This document shows positions 26,561 through 36,807 of a DNA stretch of 64,000 nt, in pieces. The stretch comes from a bacterium. Its GTDB lineage: Bacteria; Bdellovibrionota_C; UBA2361; RFPC01. The translations under genes were made by a program, and so were the position numbers. Below the pieces are notes generated by a model. That model had not been told where the DNA came from. It searched no databases and saw only the letters and a program-made list of their open reading frames with translations. The stretch spans positions 1 to 64,000 of the forward strand of contig JAUIBK010000018.1 of NCBI GenBank assembly GCA_030428205.1. Reading direction: 5' to 3'. How positions within the stretch are numbered: the stretch's first letter is position 1; each line of letters opens with the position of its first letter.

Positions 26561-27493
26561 TTATGACTCCATTTCAGCCAAGTAGAGGTCAAACTCTTTG
26601 TTGAGTGTGCGTTGAGCATTTTTTGCGATCTCGCGACCTTCAGGAGAAGAAACACCGAGATATTTCCATGCTTCGTCGAGCTTGAGTCGTGATTTATTGT
26701 GAAAACGAACATATTCACGTTCGAAACCTACTCCGAGTGAGTGTACGAGCAAGTCGCTTGCTTTAATGAGGCCGCCCAGCTGGAAACCATTGTCCTGTAG
26801 TTCATCCCACCCTCGGTGGTGTACCCGGATAACCTGATTGAGTTCATCTGAAAAATTCCACCTTTCTCCAATCACATGGCCGACTTCAGTATGATTAAAC
26901 GGGAATCGCTCTTCTTCTGCTGCACAAAACTCAGCGCCCTGCTTAACTTTCTGGAGAATAAACTCGTAATCGTTAGCCGCGCGTTGGAGCAGAAGGAGTT
27001 TTCCAACATCATGCATAAGCCCCGCGAGAAAAGCGTGTCTCTCTTTATCTGGCAAAAAGCGCTTTGCCAGAAATTGAGCAACGATACCTACCGCCGTATC
27101 GTGTTTCCATAATTGCGAACGGACAGGGTGGTTGGTAGGAAAAATATCTGAGAGAGAGTTGGCGCAGAGTAAGTTCCGGAGCTCTTCGGTGCCTATGGTA
27201 ACAACGGATTCTTCAATCGTTTTGCTGCCGTGACCTCTATCGAAATACACAGAGTTTGCAATTTTGATGATTCGTGCGGAGAGTCCTTCGTCTGATTCAA
27301 TCACTTCAATAAAATCGTGTGCTTTTGCTTCTGGGTCAGTAGAGAGTTGAAATGCTTTTTGGGCGGCCCCTTCCATGCTTGGAATACTCTTCGCTCCAAC
27401 AACGCCAAGAATCGACTGGGTAAGTTCGTTGGTAAGCGTTGGAGTGCTTGAGGAGGCTCTTTTCTCTTTTTTGCCAAGGAGTTTTTTTAGCAT
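26561..27493 (-). CDS. HDOD domain signalling protein
   Basis: The 310-residue product has an HDOD domain (about residues 30-230) with SDEGLSARIIKIANSVYF, TIEESVVTIGTEELRNL, FLAGLMHDVGKLLLLQ and HTEVGHVIGERWNFSDEL. HDOD proteins are HD-GYP relatives that often lack hydrolase activity and act in signalling; here the HD pair (HDVGK) is present. The N-terminus is basic (MLKKLLGKKEKRASSS). It is the first gene of a tight operon with the PAS kinase, so it may feed the same pathway. The partner is not identifiable. Confidence 0.88.
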   Translation of the reverse strand: MLKKLLGKKEKRASSSTPTLTNELTQSILGVVGAKSIPSMEGAAQKAFQLSTDPEAKAHDFIEVIESDEGLSARIIKIANSVYFDRGHGSKTIEESVVTIGTEELRNLLCANSLSDIFPTNHPVRSQLWKHDTAVGIVAQFLAKRFLPDKERHAFLAGLMHDVGKLLLLQRAANDYEFILQKVKQGAEFCAAEEERFPFNHTEVGHVIGERWNFSDELNQVIRVHHRGWDELQDNGFQLGGLIKASDLLVHSLGVGFEREYVRFHNKSRLKLDEAWKYLGVSSPEGREIAKNAQRTLNKEFDLYLAEMES

Positions 27494-27714
27494 ATGCTTT
27501 TTTATTCATTTTGAGGGCTCCGTCTTAGTAAGGGGTTTGGTCTACTTGAAGACGGGCGCAAAGTCAGAGTGCTGGGTTTCTAAACTATAAGATGTTCTAA
27601 TCGAAGAGATGTACGTGGGAAGATGAGTCAGAGTGAGTGAGGTCTCGCGGGTGAACTTGGGCAAGTTTAGTTTTATTCTTAAATATCAAAAGGTTAAGGG
27701 GATAGCGAGGGATC

Positions 27715-29616
27715 GTGGACGAAGGTACTGTAGAACGATATACTCCCGATTCCTTCATAAAAGTGTTTTGTTTTCCTTGTCTTACGTTGATCCACATGCA
27801 AGCTGCCAAGCAATCTCAACCTTCCCCCTGTGGCTCTCATTCTCAGCCATCACTTTGTGCTCAAGAGGAGTCCTCTCAGCAGAATGTCTCGTTCGTACAA
27901 GAGTTTTGTAAGCCGGCGAATCTCTTTTGTGCAATTTTACTGGGAGTGTATGCCTACTTCTTCGTGCAAAGTCTCCCACACTGGTTTCATCCTGGTTGGA
28001 CTACAGATGATGCACTCCAGCAGACCTTTGCGTTTCATGATGTGAACTATCCTGGATTATTCGAAGGGGACCTCATCGCTGAGGTGATGAAGGGCTATCT
28101 TGCTCCACTTCACTATTGGATCACGTATGGTATCACCGCACTTGTTGGGCATCCAATTATGGCTGCTCACTGGGTAATGTTGCTGCAGCTTGTGCTGGCG
28201 TGTGGATTTGTTTTCGCAGGAGTGCGGGCATTAGCGGGTATGCCAGCAGCTTTTGTCTCAGTTGCTTGGCTTCTGCACACACGCCAAATCGTTCAGCGAC
28301 TTACGGCGGGTCTCCCTCGAGGCTGGGCTGCTCCCATCTTTGGAGTGTTTCTCTATTTTGTTGTGAAGAAAAACCACACAGGAGTTTTGCTGACCCTTCT
28401 TGCAGGCTGTTTGCTTCATCCTCCTGCAACAATGCTAGCTGCAGTTACGTATGGAATCTATCTTCTTGTTGGCTTTGCGCGTCCTTCTACGCGAGCTGAT
28501 TTTCGTCGCCCGCTTAGAACACTCTTGTTCCTTGCGCCACTCTATCTTGGTGTGACGTATTATGTGGTTCATCGTCCAGATTCTGTTGGGCAGATGGTAA
28601 CCTATGAGGAAGCAATGGAGATGCCGCAATTACAGTATCCAGATGGGCGTTTCCCGTTTGTGCCTCACCGGCCCGCCTCGTGGGAGCTGCGGACGTATGG
28701 GTTCCAAGCTTTCATTGCTCGATTTTATAATCCAGGAAGGTGGGTGAAGCAGAACATGCGTCCCATGATTGGTGGACTCTTCCTCTTGCTTCTGGTGGTT
28801 GGTGCCGTTCGTAAGCGCTCCCCTTTTCCTCTCCCACTTGTATGCTTCTTCTTCTCGATAGTAACGATTTACTTTCTCTCGAGAGAATTGGCCTTTTTAT
28901 TGTATGTGCCAAATAGACATCTTCAGTTTCCCCTGGCTTTTTTCTTTGTCTTTGCGTTTCCAGTAGCAGTCTGGAAGGCTTTTTCCTCCGATAATACGAC
29001 GAATATAAAACGAAACTGGAAAGGATTTGCTGCTCTTGTTGCCCTCTGTGGCCTGGTGGTGCTCGGATCGGGAACAGGTCTCTACGGCGATGGGAACTTC
29101 AATTATTCTTCAACAAAGAAAGGGCATGTGTTTTCTTGGATTGCAAAACATACACCACTGGATTCTCTCATTGCTGGCCACCCAACGTTCATTGATGGTG
29201 TGATGCTCTTTGGTGAGCGTCGAGGTTTCGCTACGACAGAAACATATCATCCGTTTTATGCCAGGTATATGAATGCTATTGAAGAGAGGCTTAAGATCTC
29301 TTTTGATTTGCACTACGCAAGAGACCTCAAAGAGCTTCTTGGAGTAGCAGAAAAGCATAGTATTGATTACGTTGTTTTCGAACGAAAACGTTTTTATCCC
29401 AAGATGCTTCAGGAGGAAGATTACTTTCCGCCACTGGGCACGTACGTGCGAGGTCTCGCCTCGCGGCCTTTTATGGAATACGCCTACCGAGAGTTGCCTG
29501 CGGAAGTTGATCTTGAAATTGCTCCTTACATGCCATTTAAGGATAGCAGAGCAGCAATTGTAGATGTAGCTAAGCTTCGAGAGTTTTTCAAACAAAATGA
29601 TAAGGAGAATGTATGA
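27715..29616 (+). CDS. Polytopic membrane protein, GT-C-like
   Basis: The 633-residue product has about ten hydrophobic helices between residues 65 and 460, then a soluble C-terminal domain of about 150 residues. The first loop after the first helix carries HPGWTTDDALQQTFAFHD and LFEGDLIAEV, in the place where GT-C glycosyltransferases have acidic catalytic residues. It overlaps the next gene by four bases (ATGA). I use GTG 27715, with GAGG just upstream; ATG at 27796 is an alternative that would trim a Ser/Gln-rich stretch. A lipid-linked sugar transferase or surface-glycan enzyme is likely, but the family is not certain. Confidence 0.75.
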   Translation: MDEGTVERYTPDSFIKVFCFPCLTLIHMQAAKQSQPSPCGSHSQPSLCAQEESSQQNVSFVQEFCKPANLFCAILLGVYAYFFVQSLPHWFHPGWTTDDALQQTFAFHDVNYPGLFEGDLIAEVMKGYLAPLHYWITYGITALVGHPIMAAHWVMLLQLVLACGFVFAGVRALAGMPAAFVSVAWLLHTRQIVQRLTAGLPRGWAAPIFGVFLYFVVKKNHTGVLLTLLAGCLLHPPATMLAAVTYGIYLLVGFARPSTRADFRRPLRTLLFLAPLYLGVTYYVVHRPDSVGQMVTYEEAMEMPQLQYPDGRFPFVPHRPASWELRTYGFQAFIARFYNPGRWVKQNMRPMIGGLFLLLLVVGAVRKRSPFPLPLVCFFFSIVTIYFLSRELAFLLYVPNRHLQFPLAFFFVFAFPVAVWKAFSSDNTTNIKRNWKGFAALVALCGLVVLGSGTGLYGDGNFNYSSTKKGHVFSWIAKHTPLDSLIAGHPTFIDGVMLFGERRGFATTETYHPFYARYMNAIEERLKISFDLHYARDLKELLGVAEKHSIDYVVFERKRFYPKMLQEEDYFPPLGTYVRGLASRPFMEYAYRELPAEVDLEIAPYMPFKDSRAAIVDVAKLREFFKQNDKENV

Positions 29617-31934
29617 AGTACGGCTCAAAGAGCTTTCTTGCTTTTCTTTTTGTTCTGTCTGCCCTTGGCTCTTTCTTTGGAGTGACTCTCTCATATCAGT
29701 CTGAGACTGTGCCAGAACGCTCTTATGGACTCTTTTCTCAAATTGCTCGCGATGGCTGGGTTGAAGATGGTGCGACTATCTCACCAGCTTTTCTCTATTC
29801 AAGAGGAAATACTCTCACTCTTGATTTTAAGTCTTGGCGACCTCCTGGCCAACCTCCGGCACACATAAAGCTCTCCCTTTGTGGGGAGGTTGTCTCTGAA
29901 TTTGTCGTTGATAAGGAGATGAGTCAAACAATCTTTCTTACCGGAGAATGTGAGCCTCGCACGGTGTCTTTTCAAGTCCTTAATCCATTTACTCCTTCGG
30001 CAACAGATCGACGAAAACTCGGAGTGCAGCTTAAACATGCGACGATTTCTTCCAGGATTGGCTTTCCTATTATCCAACCGGCTATCCTGCTCAAGGTTTT
30101 TGGTGGCGTACTCTTAGCAAGTCTTCTCTTTTATGTAGCCCTCGTGGGAACTCCTTGGGTGTATCTTTCTCTGGTAGTACCTCTGCTCAGCTTTGAGCTC
30201 TTACGCCATGCGCTCTACATGAAGATATACAAACTTGTTCCTGTCTGGTGGATACTGCTCTGTCTTCCTGTTGGTGTCTTCATCATACGTCGAGTAAAAG
30301 GCGCGCTCTTTGAGCGTGATGGGGAGAGGGCCAATGACTCATCACGTTCACCCCACCTCGTTGCTCTCGCCGTTGTTTTCTTTGGCCTCGTATTGCGATT
30401 TTTTGATCTTGATTTCGGACTTCCAAGTAACTACCACCCAGATGAGGTGCCAAAAGTAAATGCTATTATGAGGATGTACTCTAGTGGCACTCTTCATCCA
30501 CAGTACTTTCTCCATCCCACCTTGTTGCTCTATAGCACGTATGCAATGAATACTCTTTTTCACTTCTTCGGGATTGATGGTTCGTTTCATGAAACCCTTG
30601 TACTCGCCGGTCGTACGGTCAGTGCCTTAGCAGGAACATTCTCGATTTATCTTACGTACTGCATCGGAAGGCGGCTGCTTACGCCGTGGAGTGGGGTGCT
30701 CTCTGCTCTTTTGCTTGCTGTCTTTCCGCTCCATGTTACGGGAAGTCGCTACCTCAAAGAGGATTCATTGTTGCTTTTCTTTGTACTAGCCGCGGTGCTG
30801 CTTGTTCTTAAAGCTGTGCAAGAAGATAGGAAGAAGCTTCTGCTGCTTGCAGGATTTTTTGCCGGCTGCTCTGCTGGAGTAAAATACTCAGGGATGTTGT
30901 CGATGATGATCCTGGTTGGTGCCCCTTGGCTTCGATCGCGTTCGTGGAAGCCGGATCTATCGTATCTTGTTTGGGCTGTAGCTGGTATCGCGGTTATGCC
31001 GCTAGCGTTTCTTCTTTGCACCCCGTATGCAATTCTCGACTCTGAGCATTTCTTGCGTGACTTTAGCCACGAACAGGGGCACATGGCACGTGGGCATACT
31101 CATACTATTACTGCTGCTTCGCAGTATTGGATGTATCACTTAAAGAGAAGTATTTTGCCTGGAGTTGGGAGTCTCGTTATGAGCCTCTCCCTCTTTGGAG
31201 TGGGGATGGCTCTCTGGAGAAGGCGTATTGAGGGGCTTTACCTCGTAGCTCTCTTGCTCCTCTTTTATCTTCCCGCTGAGTATGTAAATGCTAAGCCAGC
31301 ACCTCAGCCTGAGCGGTACATATTTCCATGTTTGCCGTTCATTGCCATTCTCGCTGTGACTGCTCTTCGAGCCTTGTTTCAATCGCCGTACAGATTGGCT
31401 GCCCCAGTGTTGCTTTCCTTGAGTATCTTTCTTCCCGCGATAAAGTCTCTACAACTCACGAGTGAAATTGGACTTGATACGCGTGAGCAAATGGCTCAAT
31501 GGATGAGAGAGCATGTTCCTAAGGGTTCAAAAGTCTATATTGATCATAAGCGATACTCTCCAGAGTTTTTTGATAGCTATTTTGAAGTTACCTATGCGCC
31601 TCGTGCCCAGCCCTATAAAGATCTCGATCTTGAACGGCTTCGCAGTATGGGGCAGGAGTACCTCTTGCTTTCAAGTTTGTGGTACGACCGCTATTTTTCG
31701 CAGCCTCGTACCGAAGCTCATGTGAAAAAGCGACTTGAAAACGTCTTCTCAACCTTTCCGCTTGAAAAAGAGATGCGAGCGAAATATGGCACATATGGAT
31801 TTCACAATCCGACTGTTGTCTTGTTTCGTATTAAGCCAGTTCCCGAAGGCGAGCCCTCACGTATGGCTTCCTTCTCATGGGAACCGAGGAAGAAGGCAGA
31901 TAGCCCATTTTGTGAGAAAACTTTCTCGGGGTAG
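29613..31934 (+). CDS. PMT-type (GT39-like) dolichyl/undecaprenyl-phosphate sugar glycosyltransferase
   Basis: The 773-residue product has a large N-terminal extra-membrane part after one helix (about residues 30-150), then about eleven helices. The signature loop FFDLDFGLPSNYHPDE (residues near 263-278) has the HPDE acidic motif of ArnT/PMT_2 enzymes. The segment SRYLKEDSLLLFFVLAA also fits this family, and a soluble region follows the last helix. It transfers a sugar from a polyprenyl-phosphate carrier. It is translationally coupled to the upstream gene (ATGA overlap), so the two probably act in one glycosylation or glycan-assembly step. Confidence 0.85.
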   Translation: MKYGSKSFLAFLFVLSALGSFFGVTLSYQSETVPERSYGLFSQIARDGWVEDGATISPAFLYSRGNTLTLDFKSWRPPGQPPAHIKLSLCGEVVSEFVVDKEMSQTIFLTGECEPRTVSFQVLNPFTPSATDRRKLGVQLKHATISSRIGFPIIQPAILLKVFGGVLLASLLFYVALVGTPWVYLSLVVPLLSFELLRHALYMKIYKLVPVWWILLCLPVGVFIIRRVKGALFERDGERANDSSRSPHLVALAVVFFGLVLRFFDLDFGLPSNYHPDEVPKVNAIMRMYSSGTLHPQYFLHPTLLLYSTYAMNTLFHFFGIDGSFHETLVLAGRTVSALAGTFSIYLTYCIGRRLLTPWSGVLSALLLAVFPLHVTGSRYLKEDSLLLFFVLAAVLLVLKAVQEDRKKLLLLAGFFAGCSAGVKYSGMLSMMILVGAPWLRSRSWKPDLSYLVWAVAGIAVMPLAFLLCTPYAILDSEHFLRDFSHEQGHMARGHTHTITAASQYWMYHLKRSILPGVGSLVMSLSLFGVGMALWRRRIEGLYLVALLLLFYLPAEYVNAKPAPQPERYIFPCLPFIAILAVTALRALFQSPYRLAAPVLLSLSIFLPAIKSLQLTSEIGLDTREQMAQWMREHVPKGSKVYIDHKRYSPEFFDSYFEVTYAPRAQPYKDLDLERLRSMGQEYLLLSSLWYDRYFSQPRTEAHVKKRLENVFSTFPLEKEMRAKYGTYGFHNPTVVLFRIKPVPEGEPSRMASFSWEPRKKADSPFCEKTFSG

Positions 31935-32056
31935 CTCGGAGAGTCACTACACCCTTGGAACAACCCTTCTCTCTCTGTGCGTTTCTGTGAATCAAGCTGA
32001 AAGCTTAGCCTTGTTGATGAAGCAATGGATTGAGTATGACAATTGGAGTCAGTGGA

Positions 32057-34186
32057 TTAGTCGGTGTTCGCTTTCGCCATATTCCCTTCAATAGTCTGTA
32101 AAAGCTCGGGTATTGGGAAGGGTTTACTTAAGAAGCAGGTACATGGGTCCCCCTCGAGTTCTTGACGAAGTGGGAGCGAGTCTCCGTAACCACTTGTTAA
32201 AATCACAGGAAGCTCTGGTGCTTCGTTTCGAACTGTGTGTAGTACTTCTCGGCCAGAAAGCTTTGGCATGGTGTGATCGATCAAAGCGAGTCCAATGGAA
32301 TCTTTGTGTTTTCGAAACAGCTCTATGGCTTGCTCGCCATCAACTGCAGCAAGTACTGAGATGCCGTTCATCGTAAGAGCTGTTTGTACCATTGCAAGTA
32401 CCATTTCATCGTCTTCGGCAACAAGGACGCATGAATCCTTAAGATCTTCCTTTATGCAGCTTTGAATATCTTTTACGAGTATAGGCGATGTTGTTTTTGT
32501 TGATTTGGGTAAGTCGATAAATGGAAGAAGGATGCCAATAGTTGTGCCGAGCCGTGGTTTACTTCTCACGTAAATAGCACCCCCGTGAGTTTCGACAACG
32601 GAGTACGCCGTAGACAGGTTTTCAGATACTTTCGTTTGAGAGCTATGGAGTTTGTAGGGGGGATCGAAAATGTGTTCAAGATCTTCCTCTGGAATAGAGA
32701 TACCAGAATCAACAAAGAGAATCTCAATGTACTTTCCTGTGGGCATTTCAGGATAGAGGTACCCGGGGCGAGTTTGTTGAAGTTCTTTTGTCTGTACGGT
32801 GAGTTTGATCTCGCCTTCACCGTTCATTGATTGGGAGGCTCTTTTTGCTAGGAGAATAATAAGTTGCTGTAGATAGGCGCTATTGCCCCGAATGCTTGGG
32901 AGGTGAGGTTCTATGTCGACTTTCAGTGATGTTGTTTGAGGGAGTAGGTGAGAGAGGAATTCAACCGTATCTTCGACGAGTTTATTAAGACACAGAGGAT
33001 TCAGATCTGCATTTGACCCGGAGCCAAATGAGATAAGCTGTCTTGCGATTTCGGCACAGACAAGCGCTGACTGTTCAGCAGAGGCAATGTGCCGGTACGT
33101 TGGTGAAGATTGAGAGAGTTCTTCGAGTCCTATACCGAGTTGACCGATGATAGCGGTGAGATGATTGTTAAATTCGTGTGCGATACCCGCCGCGAGTCTG
33201 CCCATCGTTTTGGTGCGTTCTGCTTGAATGAGTTCATTTTCAAGATTCTTTTTCTCTTGAATGCTCATAACGACACAGTCAAAGAACGAGAGTTCTCCAT
33301 GATCGTTTAAGCGGGGAGTCTGCCTCTCGAGTACCCAACGATATGAACCGTCTGTGTACTTAATTCGGTATTCAAGCTCTATAGGCTTTATTGATTTCAT
33401 TTCTCGCGCGAGAAAGAAAGCCTGATAGGCTTCGAGGTCGTCAGGATGTATAGCCTCAGACCACCTCTTGGGGTGGGCATAGATGTCTTCGGGGGTTGTT
33501 CCGATGGTTTCTACAACGAGTGGTGAGATATATTGGTAAAAGCCGTTGGGCCGTATGCGAGCGAGAATAAGCCCGGGTCGTTCTACAAGAGTGCGGTAAT
33601 GTTCCTCAGCCGCGCGTAATTTTTCAACAGCAGCAGTGCTGTCAATGAGATTTCTGTGTAGAATCCAAATTTTTTGAATTGTACGTGATTCAATAATTGG
33701 ATAGAGCGACACAAGCAAGAGCGCAGCACTTCCATCTTCAGAAATATAGGGATACTCGTAGTTCTGCAGTGAGCAGTTATTGTAAGCAAAAGCCTCAACG
33801 CACTGGCGATTTTTTTCATCTCCATACGGGAAAAAGTAGCGTAGCGGCATCCCAAGAGCATCTTGGCGAGCCCCTTTCCCAAATGTTTGCAAAAATGAAA
33901 TATTTGCATAAACACAGTATGCTTCAGAGCTCCAAAAGTCTCGAACGATTTCATCTGAATGAAGATCTATATCTAAACCATCTTCAAAAGAGAAGCATGC
34001 TATTCGTGATGAACTAAAGTCGAGAAGATCAACATAGTCGTTTGTATTGAGAGAAAGCTTGCTTGAACATTGCGGAGGATGCGTAAGAGGGCGCTTGATT
34101 CTTTTTGGAGCGAAAGAAGATACAGGAATCCGTCCGAGATCGATATCACCATACTGGATGGTATCTGGCTTACGTGATGATCCCAT
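32057..34186 (-). CDS. Hybrid sensor protein with degenerate kinase domain and intact receiver
   Basis: The 709-residue product has a PAS/PAC domain (about 190-310), an H-box with His337 in AGIAHEFNNHLTAII, an ATPase region (about 395-555) and a C-terminal receiver (585-705). The ATP-binding motifs are broken: the N-box Asn pair is replaced (LQQLIILLAKRASQSM), G1 reads DSGISIPEE with the second Gly lost, and the G2 glycines are absent (TKVSENLSTAYSV). The receiver looks intact: acidic EDD 591-593, phosphoacceptor Asp637 in LIDHTMP, and Lys688 in LSKPF. Residues 1-180 are unassigned. It may be phosphorylated by another kinase. Confidence 0.85.
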   Translation of the reverse strand: MGSSRKPDTIQYGDIDLGRIPVSSFAPKRIKRPLTHPPQCSSKLSLNTNDYVDLLDFSSSRIACFSFEDGLDIDLHSDEIVRDFWSSEAYCVYANISFLQTFGKGARQDALGMPLRYFFPYGDEKNRQCVEAFAYNNCSLQNYEYPYISEDGSAALLLVSLYPIIESRTIQKIWILHRNLIDSTAAVEKLRAAEEHYRTLVERPGLILARIRPNGFYQYISPLVVETIGTTPEDIYAHPKRWSEAIHPDDLEAYQAFFLAREMKSIKPIELEYRIKYTDGSYRWVLERQTPRLNDHGELSFFDCVVMSIQEKKNLENELIQAERTKTMGRLAAGIAHEFNNHLTAIIGQLGIGLEELSQSSPTYRHIASAEQSALVCAEIARQLISFGSGSNADLNPLCLNKLVEDTVEFLSHLLPQTTSLKVDIEPHLPSIRGNSAYLQQLIILLAKRASQSMNGEGEIKLTVQTKELQQTRPGYLYPEMPTGKYIEILFVDSGISIPEEDLEHIFDPPYKLHSSQTKVSENLSTAYSVVETHGGAIYVRSKPRLGTTIGILLPFIDLPKSTKTTSPILVKDIQSCIKEDLKDSCVLVAEDDEMVLAMVQTALTMNGISVLAAVDGEQAIELFRKHKDSIGLALIDHTMPKLSGREVLHTVRNEAPELPVILTSGYGDSLPLRQELEGDPCTCFLSKPFPIPELLQTIEGNMAKANTD

Positions 34187-34519
34187 ATTTCTGCCCGTCT
34201 CGAAAAACTGCTCTTGTGAAAGAGAAAGAAGCTGTCAAGACATGAGAGTCTTGAGTGAACCTGTAGTATGAAACCGATTACTGATGGGTATTGCCAGCAC
34301 CTGTATGTAGGTAGAGAAAGAATACGAGTGAAAGCTTCAAGAATATATCACAAGCAAAATCTCATTTTAAAAAGAGATTTGTTCTTCTTCGTTTTTTAAC
34401 ATTCTTCGTGAATACGTACTCTTACGTAATCAATTGTCTTGCTCATTAAAATATCAATAAATTGCAGGAGGTTATAAGCCAAGATCCCTAGGATTCTCAA
34501 GGTTAGATTAGTTGAATGT
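34187..34519. other. AT-rich intergenic region, nothing identified
   Basis: This 333-base gap lies between the start of the hybrid sensor and the 3' end of recD2, both minus strand. It is AT-rich and should hold the sensor promoter, but I see no convincing pair of boxes. An AGGAGG at 34466-34471 on the plus strand has no open frame behind it. Confidence 0.5.
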
Positions 34520-36778
34520 CTATTCTAACGAAAACCGTTTGAGTGCCGAAGAGCTAATGCGTTCGTGAAGCGCGGTGCATCTTCGCTTGGCACTCATACG
34601 TTGTGTAGCAATTTTAAGAGCCTTGGGAGAGCCGACAACGACAAGGAGTTTTTTGGCCCGGGTCACTCCAGTATAAATGAGTTGGCGCTCTAAGAGTGTG
34701 TAATGTGATTCATGGAGTACAAGCACAACGCATGGAATCTCAGAGCCTTGAGAGCGATGCACGGTCATTGCATAGGCGTGAGAGAGCTGCCCAACTGCTT
34801 TTTTATCGTAGTTAATGAGGCGACCATCCCAAAGCTCGACGGTCAGAGTGCGATCGGCGGGGTTCACCTCGTATATTGTGCCAACATCTCCATTGAAGAC
34901 ACCAATGCTATCGAGGTTATAATTATTCACTCGTTGGCAAACACGATCTTGGTAGCGCAGTGTCAGTCCGCTTGGGAGTTGAATCTCTTGAGCCTTTGTT
35001 CCTGTTTGGTCTGGGTTGAGTACGGTCTGTAGTCTTTCATTGAGTTGTGCTGTGCCAAGTGGGCCTCGATTGGAAGGAGTGAGGACGACAATATCGGAGG
35101 GATGAAATCCAAACTTTTTTGGGAGTTGATCTGCCACAAGCTTCTCAACAAGCGCGGCAGCATCTTCGGCATCTCTTTTGGGAAGGAAGTACGCATCTAC
35201 CTTTGTTTCGCCATCAGGTTGTGGAATATCGGGAACAATCCCGGCGTTGATGTTGTGAGCAATAGAATTGATAGTTGATTCCTGAGAGCGTCGAAAGAGT
35301 TGAGAGAGACTAATGCTTTGAACCTCAGGCACTGATAAGAGATCGCCAAACACTCTGCCAGGGCCAACAGAGGGGAGCTGATCTTTGTCACCGACGAGGA
35401 TTAAGGTGGCACCAGGAGGGATAGCAGAAAAGAGGTCTTTTGCGAGTTGTATATCGATCATCGAAGCTTCATCGATGATCACAACATCAACTGGTTCACC
35501 ATCGACCTCAAGAGGATCGTTAATGCCGTGAATAAATCCTCCCGTAAGTGGGTCAAAGCGCAACAATCGGTGAATTGTTCGTGAGGGCATAGACGACACT
35601 TGAGCCATACGTTGAGCGGCACGACCAGTTGGAGCTGCAAGTGCGAGGTTGCACTTCGCATCTTGAAAGGTAGCAACGAGTGCTTTAATAACAGTGGTTT
35701 TCCCGCATCCAGGCCCACCGGTAAGGACTAGTAGAGGGAATTGAGTGGCGTAGTAAACTGCTTGCCGTTGTTCAGTAGAAAAGGTAATGCCAAGCTCTTT
35801 TGCAGCTTTTTCCAGTGAATGGTTTATCTGAGCAATTGAGATTCGCTCCATTTCGAATGGCTTACACCGTGCGGCAACAAATTGAGCAACAAATTGTTCA
35901 GCATGAAAAAGAGCTTCTAAGTAGATTTTCTCTTCTGAGCGGTGGAGGAATCTCTCTTGAACGAGGCTTGCAATATGTGGCAAGAGCGTAACGGGGTCTT
36001 CGATGTCTAGAAGGTCTGCAGCACGCGCGAGAAGGTGTTCTTCGGGAAGATAACAGTGTCCATCGTCCCTTGCCCTTTCAAGGGCGTAGTATACTCCGGC
36101 TTTCAGGCGTTGAGGAGAGTTGGTAGCTAAACCGAGGTTGAGTGCAAGAGAGTCGGCAGTGGCAAAGCCAATACCTTTCATTTCTCGGGCAAGGAGATAA
36201 GGGTCGCGTTTGAGAACCTCAATAGATTTCGTGCCGTACATCTTATAAATTCGTGACGCGAGTCCAGTAGAAATATTGCGTTCTACAAGAAAGCGCATCA
36301 CTTCCCCGGCTTCTTTCTGATCAGCAAATGCGGCTGAGATAAGCTTTGCTTTATGTCGTCCGATGCCAGGAACGCGCGCGAGCTTTTCTGGATAGTTGTG
36401 AATGATCTCTAGGGTGTCATTTCCAAAGCGCTCGACGATTCGCGCAGCAGTCTTTGGCCCGATTCCTTTGATAAGGCCACTTCCAATATAACGCTCAATG
36501 CCTTCGGGGGTAGTGGGGGTGGAGACTTCAATTGAAGCTGCTTTAATCTGGCGCCCAAACTTTGGATGTTCCGTATATGAGCCTCGCACGACCAGCTCCT
36601 GTCCAATTTGTATATCAGCGACAGCACCAACGACAGGAATCAGCTCGGTTTGTTCAAGAACTCGCAACTGCAAGACAGAGAATCCGTTTTCTGAGTTGTG
36701 ATAGGTTATCCTCTCAATTGAACCACGAATGACAACTTCGTCGTCAGGAGACGTTTCTGTATGAGCGGGGGAAGACAA
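34520..36778 (-). CDS. recD2: RecD2-type ATP-dependent 5'-3' DNA helicase
   Basis: The 752-residue product matches stand-alone RecD (RecD2/TraA-like). An N-terminal OB-like region (about 15-75) is followed by helix-hairpin-helix repeats (SGLIKGIGPKTAARIVERFG and LARVPGIGRHKAKLI). The SF1B helicase motifs are Walker A TGGPGCGKTT, Walker B VVIIDEASMID, VGDKDQLPSVGPG and the late motif AYAMTVHRSQGSEIP. No recB or recC is near, as expected for RecD2. The start used is TTG 36776-36778; a GAGG lies about 12 bases before it. It diverges from serS across a 238-base region. Confidence 0.93.
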   Translation of the reverse strand: MSSPAHTETSPDDEVVIRGSIERITYHNSENGFSVLQLRVLEQTELIPVVGAVADIQIGQELVVRGSYTEHPKFGRQIKAASIEVSTPTTPEGIERYIGSGLIKGIGPKTAARIVERFGNDTLEIIHNYPEKLARVPGIGRHKAKLISAAFADQKEAGEVMRFLVERNISTGLASRIYKMYGTKSIEVLKRDPYLLAREMKGIGFATADSLALNLGLATNSPQRLKAGVYYALERARDDGHCYLPEEHLLARAADLLDIEDPVTLLPHIASLVQERFLHRSEEKIYLEALFHAEQFVAQFVAARCKPFEMERISIAQINHSLEKAAKELGITFSTEQRQAVYYATQFPLLVLTGGPGCGKTTVIKALVATFQDAKCNLALAAPTGRAAQRMAQVSSMPSRTIHRLLRFDPLTGGFIHGINDPLEVDGEPVDVVIIDEASMIDIQLAKDLFSAIPPGATLILVGDKDQLPSVGPGRVFGDLLSVPEVQSISLSQLFRRSQESTINSIAHNINAGIVPDIPQPDGETKVDAYFLPKRDAEDAAALVEKLVADQLPKKFGFHPSDIVVLTPSNRGPLGTAQLNERLQTVLNPDQTGTKAQEIQLPSGLTLRYQDRVCQRVNNYNLDSIGVFNGDVGTIYEVNPADRTLTVELWDGRLINYDKKAVGQLSHAYAMTVHRSQGSEIPCVVLVLHESHYTLLERQLIYTGVTRAKKLLVVVGSPKALKIATQRMSAKRRCTALHERISSSALKRFSLE

Positions 36779-36807
36779 TGGGTTACGGCCTCGTAAAATG
36801 CATTGAG

